Counted from the stretch's first letter, positions 1 through 8,847 are shown. The stretch: 64,000 nt of DNA from Pseudomonas sp. LP_7_YM (GCF_004364435.1 NZ_SOCT01000015.1:1-64000), one strand, 5' to 3'. Notes: generated from the letters alone by a model not told the origin. Translations and numbers: made by a program.

Positions 1-359
1 CCGGCCGCATCAGCCAGCACCAGAGCCGGCGCTGTATCGCCCAGAATGAACGTCAGTCGCTCGCCGGAGTACTCAGGGTCGAGCGGTACATAGGCACCAC
101 CCGCCTTCAGGATCGCCATCAGGCCAATAACCATCGCCGGGGAGCGTTCGACACAAATCGCTACTCGCTGGTCAGGCCTGACACCCAAAGCAATCAGCTG
201 ATGCGCCAACCGATTCGCTCTGGCGTTGAGTTCGCCATAGCTGAGCACCTGGCCTTCGAAGACCAGCGCCGTCGCCTCAGAATTGCGCGCAACCTGCGCC
301 TCAAACAGCTGATGAATACACAGATGAATAGCGTATTCAGAAATAACTTGGTCGTGCAT
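1..359 (-). CDS. Nonribosomal peptide synthetase, N-terminal fragment (adenylation domain), partial
   Basis: The gene runs off the left edge, so only the first 119 codons are visible. The start is ATG at 359, preceded by GGAGG eight bases upstream and by an in-frame TGA further up. After about 15 residues the protein enters a typical amino-acid adenylation domain: a LFEAQVARNSEATAL-like entry, then SYGELNARANRLA near residues 40-53, and the A2-type core LMAILKAGGAYVPLDPEY near 83-100. Such domains activate an amino acid as its aminoacyl-AMP for loading on a carrier protein. No condensation domain precedes it, which suits an initiation module that is not lipid-primed, or a subunit that starts with A. 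The product cannot be named from this fragment. The family call is very safe. Confidence 0.93.
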   Translation of the reverse strand, partial: MHDQVISEYAIHLCIHQLFEAQVARNSEATALVFEGQVLSYGELNARANRLAHQLIALGVRPDQRVAICVERSPAMVIGLMAILKAGGAYVPLDPEYSGERLTFILGDTAPALVLADAA

Positions 360-909
360 CCTTGCCTCCAGAAGTGAACAAGGTCACTTCTATCAATTGA
401 TTGCACCTACATCAGGCAAGTGCATGTTCATGAAACACTCTCTATTGACCCCTTCTGCCATTTGTCTCGAACCATACCAACGGCAAGTTATCGATCACCA
501 ATCACTATCAATTATAAAAGTCAGGCGTATGATCCGAAATCATCTTGCCACGGCCATTACACATGACCAATATTCACATCTGCTGATAACTGCAGACAGA
601 TTGCAGCTAAAAATCTTGTTATTTTCCGGTTATGAAAAGCAATATGTACTGCAAGACAAACCAATGTTTTTTTGCGACAGAAATAAAATTACGCTTTGAG
701 CATCTTCAGAAAAACAATTTCCGAACCGATTACAGCTATGAACCCCATAGAATCCAAGAGTCTACCCCTGACACATCAAAGTCAATACCGGCTGAAAACT
801 GGCACCCTGATGTGCTGCTCTCAAAATATCATTTCCGCGACCTGGCTATACTCCAACGTCATCCAGCATCCGGCGAAGCGGTTGTGAACACCCTCTAAAT
901 CGCCCTCAG
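360..909. other. Gene-poor, AT-rich leader upstream of the NRPS
   Basis: About 550 bases with no convincing gene. Short open frames exist on both strands but have poor codon use, no clear ribosome binding site and no recognisable motif. The stretch probably holds the NRPS promoter, reading on the minus strand. I looked for the palindromic syr-syp box of syringomycin-type clusters and did not find one. Confidence 0.5.
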
Positions 910-1254
910 CCCCGTTGAACCGCACCGACCTGCACTTTAAAACTGTCCACTGCTCTGCAATTCGAAGAGAAGTTATGGGATGTGATCGGGCTGTATCTCG
1001 ACCCGCCCGACAGGACGTTTCACCCTGACTTTCGCTTTTTGGATGAATATAGTCGAGCACTTCTTTCGCGACATCACGGTGTATTGAAGTGAGCACCTTT
1101 TCAGCTCGGTTCGCAAATTAGAGAGTTCGATTACCCTATGCCTGACACTGCGAAATCCTCAGCTGACGCGCTACGCCTGAAATTCGAAAGGAGGATTATT
1201 TTGAACACGATGCAGCCAGCCTGTGAGGCGCGGGTCTCACAGGTTCATGAGTGA
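910..1254 (+). pseudogene. IS630-family transposase remnant (3' part, frameshifted and internally deleted)
   Basis: Three pieces of an IS630-type (Tc1/mariner-like DDE) transposase lie in order but in different frames. Around 937-1014 the frame reads LKLSTALQFEEKLWDVIGLY then LDPPDR, a match to the FEEKL-DVVGLYL-PPE block upstream of the second catalytic Asp. At 1016-1087 another frame reads FTLTFAFWMNIVEHFFRDIT, the counterpart of FTPTSASWLN-VERFF-xIT. The region between (DEKSQ-QALDRTQ and onward) is deleted. Decayed sequence up to the TGA at 1252-1254 resembles the usual C-terminal ...RY-W-KG--IL-KI-RA tail. The gene cannot make an active transposase. No terminal inverted repeats were found, so the element boundaries are unknown. 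Confidence 0.7.
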
Positions 1255-1735
1255 ATTATTTCGAAAACAGCACTCTAGGCCGCCTGATGACTTTTTGGGA
1301 ACGAATGCGCGATGTTATCGAACACCATGACGCTGGGGACGGGACTGCCCGCGCAGGCTTGATGTTTAATGCAGTTATACGTTCGCGTTTTATACCTATA
1401 AATTTATAAACAGCGGTACTTTTGTCCGAGATACATCTTGACTAAGTTCAATTAGGGTAAAAGACACCGAGTGGGCTCCTTCAGCACAAACCGGGAGACT
1501 GAAAATTTCCACTTAAAATAAAGACGAGTACACCGCTGAGCAGCGTGGCGTTCCAGCGTTGTGCATTGGCACTGTAAAACTGCGTGTCCGCAACAGCATG
1601 GGTTGACGCCACATCGTCGTTGCGGACAAACGCTCCTATCGGCATCTCAAATCTTAATACGCCAGAGACCCGCTCATTGTGAGCGGGGCGTTGAGCACTA
1701 AATCTGAAGTGGGTTCTGGGACGTATCACCTCTAA
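1255..1735. other. Intergenic stretch with a 40-codon ORF and inverted repeats
   Basis: No recognised gene. A plus-strand ATG frame at 1287-1409 encodes 40 residues (begins MTFWERMRDVIEHHDAG) with no family I recognise; it may be a further decayed fragment. A perfect 10-bp inverted repeat TGTCCGCAAC / GTTGCGGACA sits at 1585-1594 and 1619-1628 with a 24-base loop. A second palindrome is listed separately as a terminator-like hairpin. Confidence 0.4.
1669..1687 (-). terminator. Terminator-like hairpin after garD
   Basis: CCCGCTCA-TTG-TGAGCGGG forms a perfect 8-bp stem about 50 bases past the garD stop codon. There is no clear T-run on the minus strand, so intrinsic termination is uncertain. 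Confidence 0.45.
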
Positions 1736-3289
1736 TCAGGTAATGGGCGCAGGGTTGAACAACGTGATGTCGTTGTGCAAACGATAGTGCTCGGTCCAGG
1801 TCTTCTTTCTGCCGCTGGCGACATCCAGATAGAAATGGAACAGCTCCCAACCCAGTTCCTCGATGCTGGCGCGGCCCGTGGCGATACGTCCGGCGTCGAT
1901 GTCGATCAAGTCCGGCCAGCGCTGTGCCAGTTCGGTTCGTGTCGACACCTTGACCACCGGTGACATCGCCAGCCCGTAGGGCGTTCCGCGTCCAGTGGTG
2001 AACACATGGAGGTTCATCCCGGCGGCCAGTTGCAGCGTTCCACACACGAAATCGCTGGCTGGCGTTGCGCAGAAGATCAGGCCTTTGCGATTGACCCGCT
2101 CACCCGGTCCCAACACGCCGTTAATCGCGCTGTTGCCGGATTTGACGATGGAGCCCAGGGACTTCTCGACAATGTTCGACAGCCCGCCCTTCTTGTTGCC
2201 GGGCGTCGTGTTGGCGCTGCGGTCGGCTTCGCCTTTGGCCAGATAGCGATCGTACCAATCCATCTCGCGCACCAACTCTTCGGCCACTTGCGTGGTCTCA
2301 GCGCGGGACGTCAGCAAGTAGATCGCATCACGCACTTCGGTGACTTCGGAGAACATCACCGTTGCACCTGCGCGCAGCAGCAGGTCAGAAGCATAGCCCA
2401 ACGCCGGATTGGCTGTGATGCCGGAAAACGCATCGCTGCCGCCGCATTGCATGCCCAGAATCAGCTCGGACGCTGGTACGGTTTCGCGACGGCGTTGATC
2501 GAGTTTTTTCAGACGGGATTCGGCCAGCGCCATGATCTGTTCGATCATTTCATTGAAACCGTGTTTGGAATCCTGCAAGCGATACATCCACTCATCGCTG
2601 AGATCGACCGACGGATCGTTCGGGTGCATCACTTGTTCGGCCTGCAGTTTTTCGCACCCCAGACCGATCACCAGCGCCTCGCCGCCCAGATTCGGGTTGC
2701 GCGCCAGATTGCGTACGGTGCGGATGGGGATATAGGCGTCCCTGGCCGTGATCGCCACGCCACAACCATAGGTGTGGGTGATCGCGACCACGTCATCGAC
2801 GTTGGGGTATTTGGGCAGCAGCTGCTCGCGAATCCGCTTTACCGCAAAATCCAGCACGCCGGTGACGCATTGCACGGTGGTGGTGATACCGAGGATGTTG
2901 CGCGTACCGACCGTGCCGTCGGCGTTGCGATAGCCCTCGAACGTAAAGCCCTCAAGCGGCTCGCCCTTGCCTGGAACTTCGGTGGAGAGCGGCAGGCTGT
3001 CCAGCGGTGGCGCGCTTGGCATGCGCAGTTGATCTTCCTTGACCCAGCTGCCTCGGGGAATCGGCTGCAGGGCATAACCGATGGCTTGCCCGTAACGAAT
3101 CACCGCGCCGCCCTCGGGAATATCCACGGTGTTGACTTTGTGGCTTTGCGGCACGTTATCGAGGGTCACCAGACCATTGTCGAATTCTGTTCCCGCCGGT
3201 ACGCCTTGGTCGTTGACCACGACGACAACGTTATCGCGCTCGTGCAGGCGAATGTAACGTGGCGAGTCGGCATGTTGAATCAAGTTCAT
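1736..3289 (-). CDS. garD: Galactarate dehydratase (UxaA/GarD family)
   Basis: Converts meso-galactarate to 5-dehydro-4-deoxy-D-glucarate by dehydration in the cytoplasm. The 517-residue protein has the family layout: an N-terminal SAF-type domain (about 10-95) followed by the metal-binding catalytic region, with TVGTRNILGI near 130, HTYGCGVAI near 172, GLGCEKLQAEQ near 210 and GMQCGGSDAFSGITANPALG near 280. Length matches the family (about 520). GTG at 3292 directly precedes ATG at 3289; GAGGAAG is better spaced for the ATG. It lies eight bases downstream of the transporter gene at 3301, so the two are almost certainly co-transcribed, and the downstream enzyme KdgD is encoded next along. No glucarate dehydratase gene is present in the window. 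Confidence 0.93.
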   Translation of the reverse strand: MNLIQHADSPRYIRLHERDNVVVVVNDQGVPAGTEFDNGLVTLDNVPQSHKVNTVDIPEGGAVIRYGQAIGYALQPIPRGSWVKEDQLRMPSAPPLDSLPLSTEVPGKGEPLEGFTFEGYRNADGTVGTRNILGITTTVQCVTGVLDFAVKRIREQLLPKYPNVDDVVAITHTYGCGVAITARDAYIPIRTVRNLARNPNLGGEALVIGLGCEKLQAEQVMHPNDPSVDLSDEWMYRLQDSKHGFNEMIEQIMALAESRLKKLDQRRRETVPASELILGMQCGGSDAFSGITANPALGYASDLLLRAGATVMFSEVTEVRDAIYLLTSRAETTQVAEELVREMDWYDRYLAKGEADRSANTTPGNKKGGLSNIVEKSLGSIVKSGNSAINGVLGPGERVNRKGLIFCATPASDFVCGTLQLAAGMNLHVFTTGRGTPYGLAMSPVVKVSTRTELAQRWPDLIDIDAGRIATGRASIEELGWELFHFYLDVASGRKKTWTEHYRLHNDITLFNPAPIT

Positions 3290-3300
3290 CACGATCTTCC

Positions 3301-4671
3301 TCAGATGTTCGCTCGGGAAAGCTTGCTGGCTTCGCTGGCCCGCAGATCACCCTGCATGGGGGTGTCCTTCAATTCCACTCGTTTGATCTCGCCCACGATG
3401 AAGACGTAGCTGATCACCGCCACCAAGGCGTTGGCGCCGACGAACACCAGCGCCCATTTGAACGAGCCGGTGGTACTGATGATGTAGCCGATCACGATGG
3501 GGGTGGTGATCGAAGCGATATTACCGAACATGTTGAACAGCGCGCCGGACAGACCTGCGATCTGCTTCGGTGATGCGTCGGACATCACTGCCCAGCCCAG
3601 CGCACCGACACCCTTGCCGAAGAAGGCCAGGGCCATGAAACCCACGACGACCCATTCGATATCGACGTAGTTGCAGGTCACGATTGAGGTCGACAGCAGC
3701 AGACCACCAATGATCGGCGCCTTGCGGGCGAAGGTCAGTGATTTGCCGCGACGCAGCAGATAATCGGAGATGATCCCGCCGAGCACGCCACCAATGAAGC
3801 CGCAGATCGCGGGCAGCGAGGCGATAATACCGGCCTTGAGAATGGTCATGCCGCGCTCCTGCACCAGGTAAACGGGGAACCAGGTCAGGAAGAAATAAGT
3901 GATGGCGTTGATGCAGTACTGGGCCAGGTATATCCCCAGCATCATGCGATTGGTCAGCAGTTGACGAACATAGTCCCATTTCGGACCGCCGCTTTTGCCC
4001 TTCCCGTCCTGATCAATGTCGATCATCCCGCCGTTGTTAGCGATGTGATCGAGTTCGGCCTGATTGATCTTTGGGTGGTTACGCGGGCTGTGGATGACCT
4101 TCAGCCAGACCAGCGAGAACACGACGCCGGCACCGCCCATGACCACGAACACATGCTGCCAGCCGAAAGTGAAGACGATCCAGCCCATGATCGGGGCAAA
4201 CAGAACCGTGGCGAAGTATTGCGCCGAGTTGAAGATTGCCGAGGCGGTGCCGCGCTCGGAGGTCGGAAACCAGGCCGCGACGATGCGTGCGTTACCGGGG
4301 AAGGATGGTGCTTCGGCCAGGCCCACCAGAAAGCGCAGCATGAACAACGCAACGATGGCAGTGGAGAGCCCAAACTCACCGACATAGCCTTGCAGCACGG
4401 TGAACAGCGACCAGGTAAAGATGCTCAGGGCGTAGACCTTCTTGGAGCCGAAGCGATCAAGTAGCCAGCCGCCAGGGATCTGACCAGCCACGTAGGCCCA
4501 ACCAAAAGCGGAGAAGATATAACCGAGGGTGACGGCGTCGATGCCGAGGCTTTTTTGCAGGCTGGAGCCCGCGATGGCGATGGTTGCACGGTCGGCATAG
4601 TTGATCGTGGTCACCAGAAACAGCATGAGCAGAATCAAATAGCGGACGTGAGTCGGCTTGGTTTTTTGCAT
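3301..4671 (-). CDS. gudP: MFS glucarate/galactarate transporter (GudP/GarP type)
   Basis: Inner-membrane proton symporter of the anion:cation symporter branch of the major facilitator superfamily. The 456-residue protein has about 12 hydrophobic segments; TM1 carries TTINYADRATIAIAG (about 21-35), typical of hexarate and hexuronate transporters. A long cytoplasmic loop (about 205-235) separates the two halves, and the loop-2 motif reads GGWLLDRFGSKKVY. The start has GGGAG about nine bases upstream. It is followed after eight bases by garD, which supports galactarate as substrate; glucarate is likely too, because these carriers usually take both. The symbol is by family resemblance and the exact substrate is inferred. 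A separate promoter must lie in 4672-4903, since kdgD upstream ends in its own terminator. Confidence 0.88.
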   Translation of the reverse strand: MQKTKPTHVRYLILLMLFLVTTINYADRATIAIAGSSLQKSLGIDAVTLGYIFSAFGWAYVAGQIPGGWLLDRFGSKKVYALSIFTWSLFTVLQGYVGEFGLSTAIVALFMLRFLVGLAEAPSFPGNARIVAAWFPTSERGTASAIFNSAQYFATVLFAPIMGWIVFTFGWQHVFVVMGGAGVVFSLVWLKVIHSPRNHPKINQAELDHIANNGGMIDIDQDGKGKSGGPKWDYVRQLLTNRMMLGIYLAQYCINAITYFFLTWFPVYLVQERGMTILKAGIIASLPAICGFIGGVLGGIISDYLLRRGKSLTFARKAPIIGGLLLSTSIVTCNYVDIEWVVVGFMALAFFGKGVGALGWAVMSDASPKQIAGLSGALFNMFGNIASITTPIVIGYIISTTGSFKWALVFVGANALVAVISYVFIVGEIKRVELKDTPMQGDLRASEASKLSRANI

Positions 4672-4903
4672 ATTCGAAAACTCCCACTAATTATTTTTTT
4701 GCGCGGGTTAAACGATTTTTTATGTGTGTGTGCTGTTCGCAGCTGCGGCTGAATCCAGATGCGTTGAAGCGGTGCTTCAAAGGTGTAGCCAAGCGGTCAC
4801 GGTGATACTTGGGGTAAAACTCAAGCGCGGCAGCCCTGCCTGCGCGAACGGTTCAAACGGAAACGGTATTGCTGTCAAACGCTGAAACCGAGCCCTTACG
4901 GCA

Positions 4904-4929
4904 AAAGCCGCTGATCTCTCAGCGGCTTT
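4904..4929 (-). terminator. Rho-independent terminator of kdgD
   Basis: AAAGCCGCTGA-TCTC-TCAGCGGCTTT: an 11-bp perfect stem with a 4-base loop, 16 bases past the kdgD stop, followed on the minus strand by a run of T. It separates kdgD from the transporter-garD pair. Confidence 0.85.
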
Positions 4930-4944
4930 GCGGCAGGTCGGCGA

Positions 4945-5856
4945 TTACTGTCGGCCTTGCTTGTCCATCAACGCGGCAAGCATGTCGACCTCTTCTGCGG
5001 TGAGGTCGGTCAGCGGCGCGCGGACCGGGCCTGCGTCGTAGCCAGCGATTTTCGCGCCCGCTTTGACGATGCTGACGGCGTAGCCGGCTTTACGGTTACG
5101 GATGTCCAGATAAGGCAGGAAGAAGTCGTCGATCAGCTTGCCAACGGTTTGGTGATCGTCTTTGGCAATGGCGTGGTAGAAGTCCATCGCCAGCTTCGGT
5201 ACGAAGTTGAAAACCGCCGATGAGTAAACCGGCACGCCCAGCGCCTTGTAGGCGGCGGCATAGACTTCGGCAGTCGGCAGACCGCCCAGATAAGAGAAAC
5301 GATCACCCAGACGCCGACGGATCGAAACCATCAGCTCGATATCGCCCAGACCGTCCTTGTAGCCGATCAGGTTAGGGCAACGCTCGCCCAGACGCTCCAG
5401 CAGCACAGGGGTCAGGCGGCAAACGTTGCGGTTGTAGACGACCACGCCGATCTTGACCGATTTGCACACCGCTTCGACGTGGGCAGCAACGCCGTCCTGG
5501 CTGGCTTCGGTCAGGTAGTGCGGCAGCAGCAGCAGGCCTTTGGCACCCAGGCGTTCGGCTTGCTGGGCCATCTGAATGGCTTGACGGGTCGGACCACCCA
5601 CGCCGGCCAGAATAGGCACGGAGTTTTCGCAGGTATCAACGGCAGTCTTGATGATTTCGGAATATTCGTCGCCGGTCAGGGAGAAGAATTCGCCTGTACC
5701 ACCTGCGGCGAACAACGCCGAGGCGCCGTAGGGGGCCAGCCACTCCAGACGCTTGATGTAGCCCGCGCGATGGAAATCGCCCTGAGCATTGAAATCGGTA
5801 ACAGGGAAGGAAAGCAGACCGTGGGAGAGGATGGACTTAAGTTCTTGTGGATTCAT
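4945..5856 (-). CDS. kdgD: 5-dehydro-4-deoxyglucarate dehydratase
   Basis: Class I aldolase-superfamily (DapA/DHDPS-like) enzyme that dehydrates and decarboxylates 5-dehydro-4-deoxy-D-glucarate, the GarD product, to 2,5-dioxopentanoate. The open frame extends upstream, but the family start MNPQELKSIL is at 5856, giving the usual 303 residues. Visible landmarks are the GGTGEF phosphate/carboxylate loop (52-57), the catalytic Tyr in VVVYNRN (Tyr141) and the Schiff-base Lys in IGYKDG (Lys167). The next pathway enzyme, 2,5-dioxovalerate dehydrogenase, is not in the window. The gene has its own terminator, and a putative repressor site lies 67 bases upstream of its start. Confidence 0.95.
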   Translation of the reverse strand: MNPQELKSILSHGLLSFPVTDFNAQGDFHRAGYIKRLEWLAPYGASALFAAGGTGEFFSLTGDEYSEIIKTAVDTCENSVPILAGVGGPTRQAIQMAQQAERLGAKGLLLLPHYLTEASQDGVAAHVEAVCKSVKIGVVVYNRNVCRLTPVLLERLGERCPNLIGYKDGLGDIELMVSIRRRLGDRFSYLGGLPTAEVYAAAYKALGVPVYSSAVFNFVPKLAMDFYHAIAKDDHQTVGKLIDDFFLPYLDIRNRKAGYAVSIVKAGAKIAGYDAGPVRAPLTDLTAEEVDMLAALMDKQGRQ

Positions 5857-5922
5857 TATTCGAACACCCTGGGGAGCTGATTGCGTGAATGGACCATCAG
5901 ACCAGCGCTGATGTCGTAAGTC

Positions 5923-5933
5923 ATCGTACAACT
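5923..5933. promoter_or_regulatory. Putative FadR-type operator in front of kdgD
   Basis: On the minus strand this reads AGTTGTACGAT and contains TTGTACGA, a palindrome of the T.GT-AC.A type seen for FadR-subfamily regulators. The identical 11-mer occurs upstream of the adjacent gntR-type gene at 7012-7022. Its position 67 bases before the kdgD start suits promoter control by that repressor. The site role is inferred. Confidence 0.55.
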
Positions 5934-6087
5934 AGGAATGATATCTCTCAATAGGGACATGGAATTATTTATGATGGCCGGGATAAACGGTGACGCGCCA
6001 GCGCCGAGGCAGGCGTTGAGCCTGTCGGCACACTACCGATGGTCTGTAAACGCTGGGCCACTTGGGGAGTGAGCCTACTCACAAACA

Positions 6088-6115
6088 GCCCGCCATTTGC
6101 GAATCAGGTGGCGGC
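6088..6115 (-). terminator. Possible terminator of the FadR-subfamily gene
   Basis: GCCCGCCA and TGGCGGC pair around a 13-base loop, with one bulged C, about 100 bases past the regulator stop; the minus strand continues TGTTTGTG. A second small stem, GTGAG-CCTA-CTCAC, lies at 6069-6082. The rest of 5934-6213 shows no gene. Confidence 0.4.
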
Positions 6116-6213
6116 TTTCAGCACGTCTTTGTGACCAAGCTCACCGCCACGGGTTGTATAACCGGACAGGAATACCCCGAGATGTCCCGCTCATCAGGAC
6201 AAGTCATACGACC

Positions 6214-6963
6214 TCAAGCCCTTTGCGATTCCGCTTGTTCATGGGCATGACGCAACCGCTCACGGCTGTTGGTCAGGTGCAGGCGCATCGCGGCGCGGGC
6301 AGCATCGGAGTCCTGGCGGGCGATAGCGTCATAGATTTCTTCGTGTTCACGACTCAGACGGTTCATGTAGTGCTGATGATCGTCGTGAGCCAGACGGGCC
6401 GAGTTCAATCGAGTCCGCGGAATGATGCTGGTGCCCAGGTGATTCATGATATCGGTGAAGTAACGGTTACCGGTAGATAGCGCAATTGCCATGTGGAACT
6501 GGAAATCGGCGCCTACGGCGTCACTGGCATGGGCCGCGCTTTCATTGAGTGCGTCGAGTGCGGCGCGCATGTCAGCCAGCTGTTCCGGCGAGCGGCGGTG
6601 TGCGGCCAGGCCTGCCGATTCGACTTCAAGACTGATGCGCAATTCCAGAATCGCCAAGACATCGCGCAGTGTGACGATGGTCGCCGGATCAATACGAAAC
6701 CCGCTGGGGCTGGGCGTATCGAGCACAAAGGTGCCGATACCATGACGGGTCTCGACCAGACCTGAGGCCTGCAGCCGCGAAATGGCTTCGCGAACCACGG
6801 TGCGGCTCACGCCCTGCTCTTCCATGATCGCGGACTCGGTGGGCAATTTATCGCCGCGCTTGAGCTGACCGCTGCGAATGCGCTCGGAGAGTTCGGTTAC
6901 CAGTTCCTGCGCAAGACTGCGGTGCTTTCTGCGCGCGCGAGGCGGAGCGCTCTGATTTTCCAT
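6214..6963 (-). CDS. GntR-family (FadR/FCD subfamily) regulator of hexarate catabolism
   Basis: About 249 residues: an N-terminal winged helix-turn-helix (about 15-80, including the recognition region VSRTVVREAISRLQASGLV and the wing GIGTFV) and a C-terminal all-helical FCD effector domain with metal/ligand residues D-x3-H (DFQFHMAI) and later His residues (SREHEEI, RLHLTNSR). A TTG at 6969 could also serve as start; ATG at 6963 is preferred, and no strong ribosome binding site distinguishes them. The gene sits upstream of kdgD in the same direction, and both are preceded by an identical TTGTACGA-centred palindrome, so it probably represses itself and kdgD, with galactarate, glucarate or an intermediate as inducer. 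The effector is inferred. Confidence 0.85.
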   Translation of the reverse strand: MENQSAPPRARRKHRSLAQELVTELSERIRSGQLKRGDKLPTESAIMEEQGVSRTVVREAISRLQASGLVETRHGIGTFVLDTPSPSGFRIDPATIVTLRDVLAILELRISLEVESAGLAAHRRSPEQLADMRAALDALNESAAHASDAVGADFQFHMAIALSTGNRYFTDIMNHLGTSIIPRTRLNSARLAHDDHQHYMNRLSREHEEIYDAIARQDSDAARAAMRLHLTNSRERLRHAHEQAESQRA

Positions 6964-7011
6964 ATCCAACAGGGATCTCTAATACGGCGAAAGGCTAATC
7001 ATAGCTCACCG

Positions 7012-7022
7012 AGTTGTACGAT
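7012..7022. promoter_or_regulatory. Putative autoregulatory FadR-type operator
   Basis: AGTTGTACGAT, identical over 11 bases to the site at 5923-5933 in front of kdgD. It lies about 49 bases upstream of the gntR-type start and contains the T.GT-AC.A palindrome TTGTACGA. No copy was seen in front of the transporter-garD pair. Confidence 0.55.
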
Positions 7023-7078
7023 CACATCACAAACCCGGCAAGGTCGTAGGTTTTTGCGGCATGTTGTCCGACGGGTGC

Positions 7079-8815
7079 TCAAATCGCCGGTTGTGGATGC
7101 GGCTGCTCTCGCAACTGGCCGTCCTCGATCCGCAGATGACGGCTGTGAAAGCGCTTGAGACTGCTGCGATGCCCAATGCTCAGCAGGGTCACGCCCGGCA
7201 GTTCGTTGAGCAGGGTTTGATAAAGCGCAGCCTCGTCTTCTTCGTCCATCGCCGAGGTGGCTTCGTCCAGATACAGCCAGTGCGGCGCAAACAAGAGGGC
7301 ACGGGCAAACGCAACCCGTTGCTGCTCGCCTGGCGACAACATGCGTTGCCAGTGATTGCTCTCATCCAGACGCGGTACCAGATGGCTTAGACGGCAGGCC
7401 TCCAGCACTTGAGTGAAGCGCTCGGCCGGGTACACCTCGGGCGCTTGTGGATAACTCAAGGCTTCGCGCAGGGTGCCAATGGGCAGATAGGGTTTCTGCG
7501 GCAGGAAGAACGCACGCTTGGCCGGCAACCTGACCGCGCCGTGCCCCTCGTTCCACAACCCGCCCATAGCGCGCAGCAAGGTACTTTTGCCGCTGCCGGA
7601 GCGACCGCTGAGCATGACTTTCTCGCCAGCGGCGATGTCCACGCTGGCGTTATTCAGCAGCTGACGACCACCGATCAACGAAAGATCCAGCCCCTGCACA
7701 TGCAGCGCATCGCTCTCATGGCGGACATTGATCGCTGGCACGCGAGCTTCGTTTTCGTCCATGGCCTGACGGAAGCTGAGCAAACGATCACAGGTTGCAC
7801 GCCACGATGCCAGTTGGGTGTACGCATCGATGAACCAGCTGAAGTTCTCCTGCACATTGCCGAATGCAGAGTTGATCTGCATCAGCTCGCCCAGTTCGAT
7901 CTTGCCGGCGAAATAGCGCGGTGCAGCGACGACGAAGGCAAACACGATAGCGATCTGCGAGTAGCCTGCGGTGAAGAACGTCAGGCGCTTCTGTACTTTC
8001 ATGATGGTCCAGAAGTTACTCCAGACCATGCCGAACCGTGCGCTCAGTCGTTGATTTTCATTGGCCTCACCGTCCGACAAGGCAATGCTTTCAGCGTTTT
8101 CGCGGACCCGGACCAGCGAGAAACGCAGGTCGGCTTCGTAGCGCTGTTGCTGGTTGCTGAGCGAGATCAGGCGTTTGCCGATCAGGTGGGTTAACCAGCT
8201 GCCTACTGCGGCATACAGCAGCGCGGCCCAGAACATGTAGCCCGGGACAGTGACGCCATACAACTCGATGCTGCCGGACACGCCCCACAGGATCACCGAA
8301 AACGACACCAGACTGACCAGCGTACGCAGCAGGCCAAGGCTCAGGCTCAGCGTATCGGAAGTGAAGTTATTGAGGTCTTCGGACAGACGCTGGTCCGGGT
8401 TATCGGTGTAGCCGCCCTGCTCCAGCCGGTAATAGTTCTTGTAGGCCAGCCACTTGGCGAAATGCTTTTCGGTGAGCCAGCGACGCCAGCGGATGGTCAG
8501 CATCTGCGTCAGGTAGAGGCGGTAAACCGCGCCCAGGATGGCAATGGCGGCAATCGCGCAGAAATACAGGATCAGGTGAGTGAAGGCGCCCAGATCCTTC
8601 TTTTCCAGCGCGTTATAAAAGTCCCGGTACCAGCTGTTGACCAGCACAGAGATGAAAACGCTGAACAACGAAAGCGCAATTACCGCAACGAGCAGTATCC
8701 AGGCCATGCCCTTTTCTTCGCTGCGCCAGTACGGCGTAACCAGCTTCCAGACCCTGGAGAAGAAACTCCCGGTTACAGCATCATTGACCCTGGATTCATC
8801 GACATCAACATTCAT
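7079..8815 (-). CDS. ABC transporter, SbmA/BacA-like membrane domain fused to ATPase (YddA type)
   Basis: Single-chain half transporter of 578 residues. The N-terminal half has about six membrane segments and the SbmA/BacA-family signature VRENAESIALSDGE (about 237-250). The C-terminal ATPase has Walker A GRSGSGKST (404-412), a signature loop of the LSPGEQQ type (493-499) and Walker B with LYLDEATS (515-522). Relatives of the ABCD/YddA group move peptides, acyl compounds or vitamin B12-like molecules; the substrate here is unknown. The frame extends 19 codons upstream, but MNVDVDESR at 8815 is the better N-terminus, although its ribosome binding site is weak. It lies just downstream of roxR on the same strand, with a small hairpin between. 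Confidence 0.87.
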   Translation of the reverse strand: MNVDVDESRVNDAVTGSFFSRVWKLVTPYWRSEEKGMAWILLVAVIALSLFSVFISVLVNSWYRDFYNALEKKDLGAFTHLILYFCAIAAIAILGAVYRLYLTQMLTIRWRRWLTEKHFAKWLAYKNYYRLEQGGYTDNPDQRLSEDLNNFTSDTLSLSLGLLRTLVSLVSFSVILWGVSGSIELYGVTVPGYMFWAALLYAAVGSWLTHLIGKRLISLSNQQQRYEADLRFSLVRVRENAESIALSDGEANENQRLSARFGMVWSNFWTIMKVQKRLTFFTAGYSQIAIVFAFVVAAPRYFAGKIELGELMQINSAFGNVQENFSWFIDAYTQLASWRATCDRLLSFRQAMDENEARVPAINVRHESDALHVQGLDLSLIGGRQLLNNASVDIAAGEKVMLSGRSGSGKSTLLRAMGGLWNEGHGAVRLPAKRAFFLPQKPYLPIGTLREALSYPQAPEVYPAERFTQVLEACRLSHLVPRLDESNHWQRMLSPGEQQRVAFARALLFAPHWLYLDEATSAMDEEDEAALYQTLLNELPGVTLLSIGHRSSLKRFHSRHLRIEDGQLREQPHPQPAI

Positions 8816-8847
8816 GGCAAAGGCTCGGAGGCAGGCATTTAAGGGCG

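Noticed and set aside
360..909. syr-syp box ahead of the NRPS
   Set aside because: No TGTC...GACA-type palindrome of the required layout was found.
397..1096. Several 60-100-codon frames in the NRPS-garD gap
   Set aside because: Overlapping on both strands with poor codon use and no start signals; part of the stretch is explained as transposase debris.
2006..3409. 467-codon open frame on the plus strand opposite garD
   Set aside because: It is the antisense shadow of a well-conserved dehydratase and has no family pattern or ribosome binding site.
4672..4903. Copy of the TTGTACGA operator ahead of the transporter-garD pair
   Set aside because: No match or close variant found in this interval.
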